Source of the DNA: Chrysopilus asiliformis
Lineage: Eukaryota > Arthropoda > Insecta > Diptera > Rhagionidae
Reading direction: 5' to 3'
Length of the DNA stretch: 64,000 nt
NCBI GenBank assembly: GCA_964034945.1
Contig: OZ035962.1
Span: 22,229,530-22,293,529, forward strand
Positions 36,960 through 49,616 of the stretch are shown piece after piece (position 1 is the stretch's first letter; every line of letters starts with the position of its first letter). The position numbers and the translations under genes are program-made. Under the pieces are notes generated by a model. It worked only from the letters and a program-made list of their open reading frames with translations, was not told the DNA's origin and did no database searches.

Positions 36960-39719
36960 TCATATTGCGAGCGACGGTTTATGTTTTTATATTGGAAAAA
37001 ACCTGAAAGCTAAAACAAAAAAAAGTAATATGCGCCTGAAAGTCTAGTGTGACTAAAATGAATTGCGGAATTATCTTGTTTAATTATCAGGTTTTCCACA
37101 TTATCTATAAAAATAATTACTGGTAAACAAATGGTTCCATCGATCATAGTTCATTGTTTCAGAAGGTTGTGTTTTGATCTGTCGTTTTTTTGGATAGTGA
37201 AACACGATCGGTGCAGCCATGCAGTCTATCACGTCAAACAAGAAATGATCATCACCAGTTTTGCTGGAAATTGTTGTGTGATTCCTAAAAAAAGCTCATA
37301 CCACCGCTGAGTGGATGTGCAAATGACACGTGAATTTGTATAAATTCTTGGCTAAAATCGCTCGGGAACTACGGGAGGAATCGGAAAAATATTCACCAAC
37401 TGCAGGTGATCGATCTCATAGAATGTCGTGAAGAGTGCAGCAAGGTACGAGTATGTAAAATGGGAGGAGGATCCATCATACAAAGATCATGATTTTCTTA
37501 ATACCGTTCGTGCATCGGCCCAGTCTGGCTAATACGGAGTGCGGTGCGGAATTTTCAGTGTCACATTCGCAGCGGTGGTCTCTTGATCTTTGTTGTCTAT
37601 AAAGACGGCGGAATTAAAATTGGGATCATCAGAATCAGAAAATAGACAAAGTGCCGACAAATCATGTTTCCTATATATATTCGTCTTATGGCCTCGGGAA
37701 ATTGGCCGACAACGCCTTATGGAGATGTTTCTGTCTTAAGTAATTTTCTATGGATGACATGAAAAAATGGAAATAAAAATGTTCACACCTCATGGATTCT
37801 ACCTAAAAATAGATTTACCTCGCGATGGATTTTAGTTTGTCTGATGGGTGATCCGAAATCGTGACCAATCTGAAGACAACTGCTTAGAAAATTTATCACA
37901 GCTGAGTGTTTGCTTAAAAGGAGGTTATGCTGATTTCGGGGATTTCCTTATTTACTTTATTTTTTTTTTCTTTAGAAAATTTTAGTCTTATCTGTGTCCA
38001 GATTGTTGAGTATTAAGAGTTAAAAGAAGTCTTATCAGTTAAGAGACAACTGCTTGTACCTCAGTTTAAGCCAACAACAGACAGTTATTTTCGGAAAAAA
38101 AACTTGTATTCAGTTTTATGTTTTTTTACAGGAGCGGCGCGTAGAAAATTACTGAAAGTTTGTAAATTCTTGTAATTGCAGGTTAAAGACATTTTCTGGG
38201 TGAAAATATTTTATAGATGGTCAAAAATAAACAAAAAATATTAATTCTTCATAATTTTATTTATATACCAATAAATATGTTTGTCAGATCTGTCGGTTAG
38301 TATACCATTTTATACAATCTTAAAAGCTTTACGCCACTTATCGTAAAAAAAGTTATTTTTAAATACTGGTGGTTTCCACAGAGAAAACTCGCAGAAGTTT
38401 TAAGTTATTTGAAATTGAAAACATCTGCCATTAGTCTCCCAGAATTGACTTTTGAAAAAAAACATAACTTTATATAAATGTTCAACAATTTTTTTCGAAT
38501 TTTAGGTGGTTCTACTGTCGAAATGACTAGCTGAGTGCAAAACTCCTACCAGTTTTTGTGTCAGTGGAAACAAGCCCTTATTTATAATTTTCACACGCAC
38601 TAGCTTTTAACGTGAATATTCTCAGAAAAAGTCTTCTTGTTACCTGTAAAAATTTTTTTTTAAATGGTTTTTTTTTTAATTTTTGGAAAAAGAAGATAGA
38701 TGATTTTTTTAGAGATTTAGAAGATTTTTCGGAATGCGAAGTTCATTGAATGTTTTATGGTTTAAATTGGTTCAAAAAAGGTGGTAAATTTTAGTTTGAA
38801 TTTGGCTTCAAAGTCCGCTGGATGCTATCAACTTTCTGTAACAGTTTCTGTAAAATCGTGTAGTGTATAAAACCATCCCCCGAAAACTTACAAAATAGTA
38901 GCTGCGAATTTCTAACGTCCTGGTGGAACAATTTCGTTTTTTTTTAATTTTATCTCCAATTTTATCTCCATTTGTACAAAGCTTTTGTCATGAATTATTG
39001 TTTTCCAAATGAAAAATAAACTATTATTTATATAATTTTGGTGTCAGGAAATAACCGGATGCGGAAATTATTTTGATCGATTAAGAAAACACTGCTTGTA
39101 ACTTAAATTCAATATTTTTATTCGGAAAATTCGCCGAAGAGGGTATTTGAAAATGCTATTCTGAATAATATCCACGTTGCTGACTGACTGGTCACGATTA
39201 GACTCCCTTCCCGGTATTTCTAGTTCTTGTTGGTGACACTAGCTTGGAAAATTTTTGAAAAAAAGAAACCCCTTCGAAAAATGTGTTAAAGCCAAAAAAT
39301 AATCGGATTGAAAACGCCCTTAAAGTTTTATCAAAAGAACTGTCCTAGAAATATGTTGCGTATTTAAGGGCGGGGGCCCGCGAAAGAAATCCCAGACGAA
39401 AGTCGCGAAAAAGTAATACAAAGGGTGAGGAAGAGTGGCCGGAAAATATGAACAGCTCCTGAGAACCATAGAAAAATAGAAAGAACTGCATTTGATGAAG
39501 GTCGCCGGCTCCATTATTAAACATAACAAAAGCTATAATTGCCAATCTGGCAATCATTGGAGACCCGTATGGTGATATTCGTATCAAAATTCGAACAGTT
39601 GTACCAAAATTCCACTTTGAAGTCAAACTTTCCAATAAGATTTTTTAAAATTTATTCCAATCGGATTTTGATGTATGGGAGTTTTATGTAGAATCATATC
39701 CTAAATAACTTTTGTTCTT
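36960..39719. other. Noncoding, nothing recognised
   Basis: AT-rich DNA without supportable coding sequence; probably part of the intron upstream of the semaphorin coding exon. Confidence 0.45.
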
Positions 39720-39916
39720 GGACTTTTTTGATAAGATGCACCCTTTTTGAGATATTCACAAAAACCGTTTTCGTTCGTATGGGGGGTACCCCCCCTAATG
39801 GTCCATTTTTGCCCATTAACGAACTTAGCCTCACATTTTACGAAAAACGAATCTGCGCAAAATTTCAAGTCTCTAGCTCAATCCGTGCGCCCGCAATCCG
39901 CGCCACAGACAGACAG

Positions 39917-39966
<50 letters not shown>

Positions 39967-40110
39967 GGACGGACATGCTAAATTCAACTTTTTTCATCAT
40001 TCTAAACACACTGGTGTAATTCATTTTTGTGTGCGATGACGAGATCTTGGCGTTACAAACGGTAAGGCAAAGTTAATATACCCTTTGGTTTCACCATACG
40101 GGTATAAAAA
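39720..40110 (+). mobile_element. (CAGA)n-bearing dispersed repeat, plus copy
   Basis: It contains ATGGTCCATTTTTGCCCATT, a long (CAGA)n tract (39905-39966) and ends CCATACGGGTATAAAAA. It matches the minus-oriented copy at 48174-48445. ORFs rich in DRQT repeats are artefacts of the CAGA tract. Confidence 0.7.
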
Positions 40111-40937
40111 CAAAAGATTGTAACGTTTTGTTATTCATTTGATTAAATGATGACTTACAGTCTTGCATAAAATATGTAGGGGGAATGCATATACGAGTAT
40201 GTGTGCGCTTCAGTAAATAATCGCAGATGTTCAATTGAGACTTATCGATATTAATGCAGATATTAAAACAAACAGCAATCTTAGTGTAAACAAACAGAGA
40301 TAAAAATTAATTAAGAACTGGGATTATTACCATAATGCACATTTGCTGGAGATTAAAAAAATGTGACTTTGCCCGTCTATAATTAGCATATTTAGTCATT
40401 TGTTTAATTTTAGCAAAGCTTTGCGGATTTGCAGTGACCTTTGAAGCAAACACATTAAAAAAATATCAAAGATTGTAGATTATAAGATAACCATTATAGT
40501 ATTGGAAATGCGATTAAAAATATTTTTTTTACTGCATTAATTTTCATCATATCGTTGATCCAGTTAAGTGTCGAACTTATAGTCGCTTAGAAACTGGCAA
40601 TACTTCATGGCTAATGGCAGTTATTAAGAGTAACAAGAATTTTTTTAGCTGCCGTCACAGTCTTTGAATGTATATTTAAAAGTTTTCGGTGTTTCTTGAA
40701 ATTACATCTTGTAGCACGCTGTCGTGTCGAAATTCCTGTCATTGCTACCACCTGCTGTCGCGACAGATGTATGGAAATCTAGAGGCAATCAATCCTTAAA
40801 GTAGCTCTGTTGATTTACTATTAAGACATTTAACACAGACAAGCGTTGCATGTTGTTTACCAAAAGACGATATTATCATTTGTACATGAATTCACTAATT
40901 TACTAATTTCCGGCGTTTTTTTCTGTTGTTTTTCCAG
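40111..40937 (+). other. 3' end of upstream intron
   Basis: The stretch ends in a pyrimidine-rich tract and TTTTCCAG at 40930-40937. No other feature was seen. Confidence 0.5.
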
Positions 40938-41098
40938 GAAAACGGACAAATCTAGCAAATAGAAGACTTTCAACATGGAAATTGTCAGTAGATTCCTGAT
41001 CAATGTGATATTGCCGGCTACACTGATCGTGTCATCAACTTCCGGATCGATATATGTCGAGGATCTCGCGAATGACTTTCGATATATTTCCTTTCAAG
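40938..41098 (+). CDS. Sema5c: Class-5 semaphorin, first coding exon (partial gene; coding part 40975-41098)
   Basis: This exon begins after a polypyrimidine tract and acceptor (ttttccag, AG at 40936-40937), carries 37 bases of 5' UTR, and starts translation at ATG 40975. It encodes 41 complete codons plus one base (phase 1) and ends at a strong donor, CAAG/gtaagt, at 41098/41099. Residues about 7-19 (FLINVILPATLIV) are a hydrophobic core typical of a signal peptide, followed by a small-residue stretch SSTSGS where cleavage is likely. The mature protein starts near IYVEDLANDFRYISFQ. On its own this exon is not diagnostic; the assignment rests on splicing in frame to 49617-49716. Class-5 semaphorins are membrane-anchored proteins with a Sema domain and thrombospondin repeats that act in axon guidance and cell adhesion. 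The ATG is preceded by tttcaac, a plausible arthropod start context, and no upstream in-frame ATG lies in the exon. The exon and splice sites are well supported; the exact paralogue is inferred. Confidence 0.72.
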
Positions 41099-42447
41099 GT
41101 AAGTAACAGTACTTTAACTAATTGTCGACATATACAAATTTCCCACTCATCGATCAATCGCGAAAACCTTCGTTAAAATTGACAGAAGTGTTTCAACTTT
41201 TCTCGATTGTTGATCGTTGATAGCTGATCAGTTGATAAACGTTGTAGAGCCTCACTTATAAAATGACGATCTCTTTTGTAAATTTCTTGACCCGCCATAT
41301 AGATTATACGAAAGTACTACACTTTAAGATATTATATCGTGTCATCGTAACTTTCCAAACATCCGGCGTGCCTTTTTCCAAACCCTGTGAATCGTATTTC
41401 AATCTGTTAACATGCGTTTGCGAAGAGTATTCAGAGAAGTTACTTCACGTTTTAAGACGACGACATAAGATTTCTCACAATTTTGTGCTTGATGTGCAAG
41501 TTGGTCGCACTTTGTTTGTTTATCTTTTTCTGTTTATGTTAAAATCTGTTACCATATTCCACTTAACAGAATCATATTCCTATTAATCGATGAAATCAAT
41601 TTATCACAATTTTTTTACACTGCCTTAGAGTGACGAAATTTGACGATCTTTATTTGACGATCGAATATTCGATCTAATATTTATTTTCTATCTCATCAAA
41701 CAATACTAAAAGTTTCTCTTACTTACGTATTGTTAGCACATTTAGAATAATTTATTTCCTAGAATATTATAAAATTCTCATAAATTAAGTTAAATTTTAA
41801 AAAATTCGCAGAAATTTATCACATTTTTTACGATCGTTTTTTTTTGCCGGTCTGAGAAGATCGTTTTTGCTCCTCCTTATGTATAATTTTTTATGAAGAT
41901 CGCATGGGTAATTGAAACCAGTGTCCACCATAATTGTTATTTTTTTTTTCATTGAAATGAAATTTGAATCCAAGACGAGAGCATTTTGTTACCATATGTG
42001 ACGATCAGTAAACGAATTGGTTTTTTTGTTGTAAATTTAGCAAGTTTTTGATTACTGTGGAGTTTGTTTTGAATTTTGAGAAGGATTTACGCGTGTTTTG
42101 CTCTTGTTAATGTAGTCAAAATAATTCGTTTAAGCGGGAAAATTGTCATCAGTTTGGCTTCTAAAAATTTACATGAGGGTGTAGGGAAAAGTAGTCTGCA
42201 GTAATTTTTTAACTGTGTAATTGTTTATTTTATAACAATGGTTTCAGGAGTAAAAAAATATTGACAAAACTTGTAGAGACCGAAACGTGCGAAAAAAATA
42301 TGCTTTAAAACACGTTCGAAGATATTTTTTTTAATAAAATGGATTATTCAAAAGGTTTCTCAATAAAAAAGTCGAATATTTTCCAAACAGTTACATGTAA
42401 AAAACTTATGAATTAGGGTTTGTTAGGGTTAGAGTGGCCGGATTGAA

Positions 42448-42814
42448 CTGGCAATTAAATCAGGGCACCAATCATGTATTCCGACGCGTCTCTGTCTTTT
42501 GACTTCGACGCAGTTTTTGACTCTTGACTTCGCCATATCTGCAGCTTGAAATTTCACGGAATCGTCACTATGAATCGAAAGGTGATTCTGACTCTCATTC
42601 CAGGAAATTTGAAGCTGCTGATATGGCGATGTCAAGAGATAAAAGCTGCGTCGAAGTCGAAAAACAGAGACGCGTCGGAATAAATGATTGGTGCCCAGGC
42701 TTGAGAGAAAATTACTATGTCGGTCCACATTAGTATATGTAACCTTTTCACATTTTAACCTTTTCACATTTTCGCAGATGGCCCCCGCTTCCTAGTTACG
42801 CCACTGCTGGCAAT
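42448..42814. mobile_element. hAT-like insertion with 8-bp duplication but missing left terminus
   Basis: The right end reads CTAGTTACGCCACTG (to 42806) and is followed by CTGGCAAT (42807-42814). The same octamer is at 42448-42455, immediately left of the element. The left end starts TAAATCAGGGCACC instead of CAGTG. The interior is a large imperfect palindrome, 42463-42558 against 42601-42696 (GGGCACCAAT ... ATTGGTGCCC). ORFs on both strands here mirror one another because of the palindrome and are not genes. Confidence 0.7.
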
Positions 42815-43562
42815 GGTTATACATATGGAAAATCTCAATATTCACCTATTTTTCATATAAGATCTTTGGTAATACTATTTTGAATTAAAAGTATTGTCCA
42901 TCGGGCGATGTTTTTAAACATTTTATTAATAATCGCACCAGAAAAATGTTAAACCTTTTGCCATTAAGTGCGAACAATTATACCCAGAATTGTATTTTTA
43001 GATATAAGTAGGTATATTACGTTTTCCTTCATTGAAATAGCAAATAAATCATAAATTTGAGTGCCTATTGATATAATTGAATAACATTTTCTTTGAAATA
43101 TATTGTTGAAGTATGAAAAAACCAAGATAAACAAAATTCTAAGAAATTTACTTCACATTTACGTTTTTAGTAAGTAATCATTTGAGAGATAAGTCTTTAT
43201 GTAATCATTTCAGGTATTGGTTAAGACTTCCTGTTTTGCTATCTAACAATCAATTTACAAAATAATAATAGTTTTTTTTATCTGCCAACAGGTAAGTCCC
43301 ATAGATTAAATGTAAACAATTTAATTTAGTGGAATTTTTAATCTCTTCAATAGTAGATTAGACAATAGGATTTTTATCAATCAGATTTTTTTTATCAGAA
43401 TCAATTACAGTCAAGTAGTTAAAGATAGTAAACTATACAACGATATTCATAAGGTTTTCTTACACGTCAACATCCTGTAGAGTTTTTATGTCTCTTAAAG
43501 TTCGGATTTGAAAGGATCAAATTTTGGAATTTTAAAATTGAAATAAAAAAACGTTTAAATAA

Positions 43563-43720
43563 GCTGTCTCAGAAAAACATTACACGTTTAGGGGTGGGAA
43601 GATTTCCGATATAAGGATGACGGCATTAAATCACATACATCAAATCGCGAAAAAGCGTCACAAGGGTGGGGGGAGGTTCGAAAAGGCGAAAAGTTGCGTG
43701 ACATTTTATGGATAGCGCCC
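43563..43720. mobile_element. Copy 2 of GGGCTGTCCATAAAATACGT-type element
   Basis: The left end GCTGTCTCAGAAAAACATTA is opposed by the right end GTGACATTTTATGGATAGC. The interior is G-rich (GGGTGGGGGGAGG). It lies within the 8.5-kb semaphorin intron. Confidence 0.55.
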
Positions 43721-45063
43721 AAATCGGAAAATTTTTCTACAAAAAATCTAAAATTTTCTTCTTCACTTGCGTTTTAATACACGCACCCAACTATGTCAGC
43801 CATAAATTTTAGAAACGCTTTGAATTTTATGATGTTAGTGTCGAATTGGTTTTAAATCTTTAACAATTTAACGATTTCGTATAAATTGGTTCGTGAAGTG
43901 AAGTCACTTTCCCTCATTCGGTCTGAGCCGTTTCAAACCGTTCGTATTATGTGGCAAACACGACACGACACTCCACATTATTGAAGTGATTTTTCATCCA
44001 TCAGTTTTACATAAAAAAATAAACTTTAACCGCAAAGAGAGTGAAACCTCATAAAAGAAAACACGAGAAAAAAAAAACGTTTTCAACTGCAACTCTTGGC
44101 ATACCCACGAAATTCTGAAAACAATTTGAAAAAAAGTTTCAAACCGCCGCCGTCGATTTGGAATTGAAATTGAATTGAAATCGAAATCAATTTGACCTCT
44201 GTTAACACGATTTGCAGAGTCCCATTTAAAGTTGTGCATGGAGCTTCCAGGCAGCTCGACTGAATCGAAATGGGGCTCAAAATATCGATTTGATCTGGAC
44301 TGTGATTGACTGGAAGAAAAGTGCAATGGACTTCGGAAATCGTGGGGAATACTCCCAAGGCAACAATGCACTATAAAAAACATGTTAAAGTCATAATAAA
44401 AAAAAACTCAAAAGACGTTTTAAATTGCTTTAAAAATTGACGACAAACGAGATTGAAATTCAAACAAATCGTGGACGCGTGCCTTCAAATTAAAACATTT
44501 GAGTACAAGTGGTGGGAAAAGATTTTTAGATTTTTTTTTTTTTTATTAAATGGGGTAAGTCGCTCTTTAGGGCTAATAATATGGGAGACTTTATGTCAGA
44601 CTAGACCTATTCACGTGCGTCCCCGTTTATTATGCAATCCACATGCATATATGGTTGCAGCAAAAAGGGCAGGGTGCTTCTTGTGAACCTCTTTTTGAAA
44701 CTCGAGCAATTATATGAAAATAAGAACAACAAAGGAAAAGTGAATGAAAGACGTTCATAGAATTCAGCTTTTTCTATTGATAAGATTGCAGTCAAAAGTT
44801 GTGGGTTTAAGGGGGTGGTATACGGTACGAGGTTTCTAAATATGAAATTTCATTTTCAAACACTGTTCTCTAATGTACAATGATCCAAATCGTGCTTTGG
44901 CTTCTTCGAATATGAGGTTATGGAACAAACTTTTCCTCTGTTGCAGCACCTAGTTTTACAGGATTACGAACATTTGTAAGGATTTGTTAGCCATCAACAG
45001 CAGACGGTGTAATAACGATCTCGTCAATGCTATCTAGTAGCTATTTTTACTTGAAAACGCAGT

Positions 45064-45126
45064 GTGCCGTTGAAATCGAAGCACTCAAATTGAGTACCTA
45101 CTTTACCCACTAAGCCACTCTGGCAC
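45064..45126 (-). mobile_element. tRNA-like SINE head or tRNA relic
   Basis: The minus strand reads GTGCC at its start and GGCAC at its end, with an A box TGGCTTAGTGG and a near B box GCTTCGATTTC (9 of 11 consensus bases). A CTCAATTTGAG hairpin replaces a normal anticodon arm, so it is not a functional tRNA. Confidence 0.5.
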
Positions 45127-45479
45127 TTCGATTCTCTGCAAATTAAAGGTCATGCGTAGCTTATAGAAGTTTTAATTAGTAAGGGTTAATCAGTCCAAAA
45201 GCGTCTACCGCCACCTTAATATAACTTGCGAAGCGGATAAATTTTAAAGCGTTTAATGGGATTTCCCTGTTGTATGCGTCTCGCGAGTCAAACTTAAATC
45301 CTTTAAAAATACCGAATCGTGGTTTTCTTTTTTCCGATGCCGACAATTTCCATAGAATACCTACGAATAGGAAAATGATAACCCGACCGACATCAAAGCG
45401 TTACCGTTTCCTCGGCTGCGGTATTATATCAGTAGAGTTTGGAAAAAGCGAAGAAAAATCTCTTAGCGATGATGTTGAC

Positions 45480-45502
45480 TTGATGATGATGATGATGATG
45501 AC
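45480..45502 (+). repeat. (GAT)n microsatellite
   Basis: TGATGATGATGATGATGATG lies in intron sequence. Confidence 0.85.
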
Positions 45503-48173
45503 GATTGAAAAGGCCTAGCCTGACAGGCACAATCGCTTCAAGTGGAGAAAGACGGTTTTGTTGATGGTTTTCTATACAACGACGACGAATTGTGAATCGT
45601 GGATGGATGGCTTTGGTTTTCCTTTTTGTACTGTAATAAAGTACTCAAACGCTCAAGCACTATTAAAAGATACGCATAGATGGAGGCAAGGGGGTTTCAC
45701 TAAGTTCCTTTGTGGGGTTCTTAGCCTATCAGTTGCAATTGCATCAATCTGCAATGTATCTTTGTATCTATTTGAGATTATTATATATCTGCGTACCTAG
45801 ATAAAGTTATAGCCAAGAGTAATATTTGATTCCGTTTTGTTATCTGTATGAAAGATGCAGAGTTCAACAGATTTCCTCTCCTTCTAATTTAACGCTAATT
45901 TGAATCAATTTCTGCAATAAATCAACTCGACACTGCAGTTTCCTACAGCAATTTTCAATTGGGAACAAGAAAGAATTAAAAACTGGGCATTTTGTTATGC
46001 GTTTGATGGTTTTTTTTCCTGTTTGAAGCGTTTTCCGCGGCATATACTGTAATACGCTCCGTCAGATAAAGTTGCCGCACAATAATGAATCCGTGCCGAA
46101 TGAATGCGGCTAAATCTTTCCGTTGTAAGTCTTTCCACGGTTGATTGATATCATAATTGTGATAATGTTCACATTTCGTTGTTACAGTGATTTAATAGCA
46201 TCTGATATTATATGATATTTACCCATGAAGTACATGTTCTTATAGTATACAGAAAAGATAATAATTCACAATCGTTTTACTATAGGGATTTATAAATAAA
46301 AAGATCGATATCAAGATGGAAAGCTATCAAAATCTATTGAGGTGTGAAATTGGTAAAAGTTCTCTTTGAATTTTCTAAAGATTTTATTTTGTTAGTTGCG
46401 ATCAATTTCACTTAAATCGATTTCGAATTATTTAATTGATAAAGATAACGCCTTTTTATAAAAATATATAACCGTATTACCACCTTGAACTTTCTCCACA
46501 AAGTGGTAAAACACCTTCAGCCAACTTCGATTAATTTTTGTCTTTTGCGTTGATTTTAATTCTTTCCTTTTGCGTCGATTAAGTGATCGAAAAGATAGAG
46601 TTCAAGATTCATTGTACGAGTATCTATGGCAAACAAAAACGTATCGTTTTACATTAGTAAAATGTTCCAGTTTTCTTATTAGTATTACCCACGCTTTCTT
46701 AGCCGCAAACCCGGAATTTAAAGAAATTTTTCCGTTCTTAGTTGATGTTTCTTTAATATTATTATTCATCCTAAATGAGATTGGAAAGTTTATAAATTCA
46801 AATTGTTAAGATCTGAATTAGATAAATTAATAAATTTTAATTGGCCACATAAAGAAATTAGTTTCTTAAATTGCGATTTGTTATAAATCGGTAAGATGCG
46901 ACTTCGGTCTTGGAAATGTTGGTAACCATTGCTTGATCTCCCAAAAATTCAGGATTAAGGTTTGTTAACATCGAAAGACCGCTCGATAGAGTGAACACAA
47001 TAGAAATCCGTCTATGGATTTTGATAATTTTAACATATGGTGTTAGAGAAGGGGAGAGAGAGAGGTAAGTTTTTTACTAAAGAATTTTTATCCGAGATAT
47101 AATGTATTCAGCAGTGAAAAGTGTGTTAAAATCTGTTGAATGGTTCAGAATATAGCCGGCAGAGGGTAAAAACACAGAAGGAAAGGAGGGGAAGCAAAAA
47201 TTTTAGAAACAGCAAGACATTCTGTTGCGTGACGCTTTTTTTATAATATAAAATGTAAAATTCCACGAACATGGATTGACAAAAAATAGCTTTTTTTCAC
47301 ATTTCAATAAAATTTTTAGTTCAGATTTTTAAAAAAAAACTTGTTATCTTATTAAACTGGTCAACCAGAATCTTGCAAACTGAATTTCCCTAAATCGGAT
47401 TCAAGTACAAAATGTCGTCATCTTAACTTGGTAAGGACACATTCACGTCAAGGTATCTCAACTCTTTTTAACTGTTTAGAATTCTCCTTATGGATGAAGT
47501 ACCGTACCTGGAATGTCTTTTTGGTTTTTCAGGCATTGTCCCACGTTTCATTGGAAATTCGCAATGAGTTTCAGTGATGAGACGCGAAATGTACTGACGA
47601 CGCGACGCGACACGGTGGACAGATAGAAGATACTTCACGTTTATATCTTTTCTCCATCGATGCTTTCAAATATACATGGAACAAATGTGATTTTTTTTAC
47701 TTCGATGGTATTTGATTTCTTTGTACGGGCTGTTCTCTATATTGAGATGTGCATGGCTAAAAGAAACCTACTTCTTATTATTTCAAGTTATGTCTGTTTC
47801 AATGTTTAAAATGTTCATAATAGCACTCTAGGGGAATACCAAAATCCATATATGGGCGGTGTTCAACCTTCTTCCTGTTTTGGTCAGACAGCTACAAGAA
47901 CGAAAAATTTTATAACAGGATCGAAATACTCCTTGAATATTATAAATCTTTTAGTTGGATTAACTTGAGTATACGAGATAAAAATACTAAATGCCACACG
48001 AATAATGGGTTAAATTTTGTTAAAGAATAAATGAAGAAAAATTTTGCGGCTCTGCAGTTATTGTTGTTTTGGATTACAAGAATTTTTGAAACCTTGACCC
48101 AATACAAATGATTTTTTTTACCTGTTTATGGGTTATCCAACTCTCGTTTCGTGAATTATTTTCGATTACATAT

Positions 48174-48445
48174 TTTTATACCCGTATGGTGAAACCAAAG
48201 GGTATATTAGATTTGCCTTACCGTTTGTAACGCCAAGATCCCGTCATCACACAAAAAAATGAATTACACCAGTGTGTTTAGAATGATAAAAAAAGTTGAA
48301 TTCAGCATGTCCGTCCGTCCGTCTGTCCGTCTGTGGCGCGGATTGCGGGCGCACGGATTGAGCTACAGACTTGAAATTTTGCATAGATCCGTTTTTCGAA
48401 AAATGTGAGGCTAAGTTCGTTAATGGACAAAAATGGACCATAACT
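48174..48445 (-). mobile_element. (CAGA)n-bearing dispersed repeat, minus copy
   Basis: It begins TTTTTATACCCGTATGGTGA on the plus strand, has a short (GTCC/GTCT) tract at 48308-48333 and mirrors 39795-40110. It lies inside the semaphorin intron, so the two copies form an inverted pair around the first coding exon. Confidence 0.7.
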
Positions 48446-49474
48446 GATATAAGACATAAGCTAGAAATTCAACTCAATCGGTCGAGAAGTTTCGAGTCAG
48501 AGTTTTTCGAATTCAAATCCCTGGATTCCAATAAAAACCAGAGATTCTGTGCAAAACTCCACTTGGCGGCTTGTAAGTAATTTAAGTCGCCCACATTAAC
48601 CCTACATTATTTTATTTATTAATGTTTTTTCTTGTACTTCTTAAGATTTTTCTTGTGTTTACACAGAAGGGTGAATATGTGTAAAGTGAAGGAGCAAAAA
48701 GAATTTTTTTTGCCTGCGGATTGCCTTAAAAAATATTTTTTCCGCCTGCAGTGCATTTTTTCGACGTTTTTTTTTACCCAGGGTGCTTATGTTTTAAAAT
48801 TTTTCTCCTGCGGCGCATTTTAAATTATTGGCATTTTCATTATTTCAATTCCTTTTGCTTATACAACTAGGAACCCCGGAAAAACTTTGTCAGTTTAATA
48901 AAGATTTCGCTTGTGGCGCATATTTAGTGTTCAAATTTTGATATGTAAAACTTGTGGTTTCCTTTCACACACCCCCTTCCCATTTCCTTTTTTTTCTACT
49001 TCCGGATTGACACAATATAAATATGGTCACCGAGCATAAATAGTTTGAGCCGAAATATCAGCTGATTTTAGAAAATAGCCCATGTCGGCCTTTCGGTCAA
49101 AATTTTCCATTTTGTCAGAGTCCGATTATTTTCTACATCGGAAAAAAGTTTACCGCCTTCTTTATTTTTACTGTTTACTGTTGTGATTTTCGAGTAAATT
49201 GCCAAATAATTGAATAAAATTAATCCCGAAGCACAAAAAAATGGATAAAAATTTTTAAACGATCGGTAATTTGTTATAAAGTCTGATTACATTTAGGAAT
49301 TCTGTTATGAATCATTGAAAAACGTTCGAATAATAAAACGATTAATGATAAGTAGTTAAATTTCTAAATCGTCGGCACACGACCATAGAGTTTCGTAAAT
49401 CCGAAAGACCCCCTGCTTGCAATAAACCGTTCCCAATATCGAATGGTGACTCATTAAAAGTATTGCTTTCACTG

Positions 49475-49484
49475 TATATAAAAT
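49475..49484 (+). promoter_or_regulatory. TATA-like TATATAAAAT 140 bp upstream of second semaphorin exon
   Basis: It is a consensus-like TATA sequence followed by a GC-richer stretch. It could mark an alternative internal promoter, but no in-frame start is evident. Confidence 0.2.
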
Positions 49485-49616
49485 CCCGTCCACCCTCTTC
49501 TCACACATCGAATACATACTATAGCTAATATTATAATTGACATATCGGAAAATTGACAGAAAGAAGGTTATCTCGTTTAATAAGTTAATTTCACCGTCAT
49601 TTCTTTTTATTTACAG

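Larger units (their letters stand above)
41099..49616 (+). other. Semaphorin intron, 8,518 bp
   Basis: The intron is bounded by gtaagt at 41099 and ttacag at 49616 and joins codon phases 1 and 1. It contains a GATC-rich stretch (41140-41240), a hAT-like insertion (42456-42806), a GGGCTGTCC-type element (43563-43720), a tRNA-like sequence (45064-45126), a (GAT)n run (45480-45502) and a (GTCC/GTCT)n dispersed repeat (48174-48445). ORFs inside it, such as 41263-41586 and 43994-44383, show no recognisable family and are treated as chance. Confidence 0.75.

Noticed and set aside
39728..40039. ORFs with long DRQT repeats
   Set aside because: Translated (CAGA)n microsatellite inside a dispersed repeat.
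42429..42767. ORFs on both strands with similar products (CVEV.KQRRVGI)
   Set aside because: Similarity between strands is explained by the palindromic structure of the insertion.
43994..44383. 129-codon minus-strand ORF
   Set aside because: It lies inside the semaphorin intron, is driven by low-complexity GAATTGAAAT repeats, and has no family resemblance.
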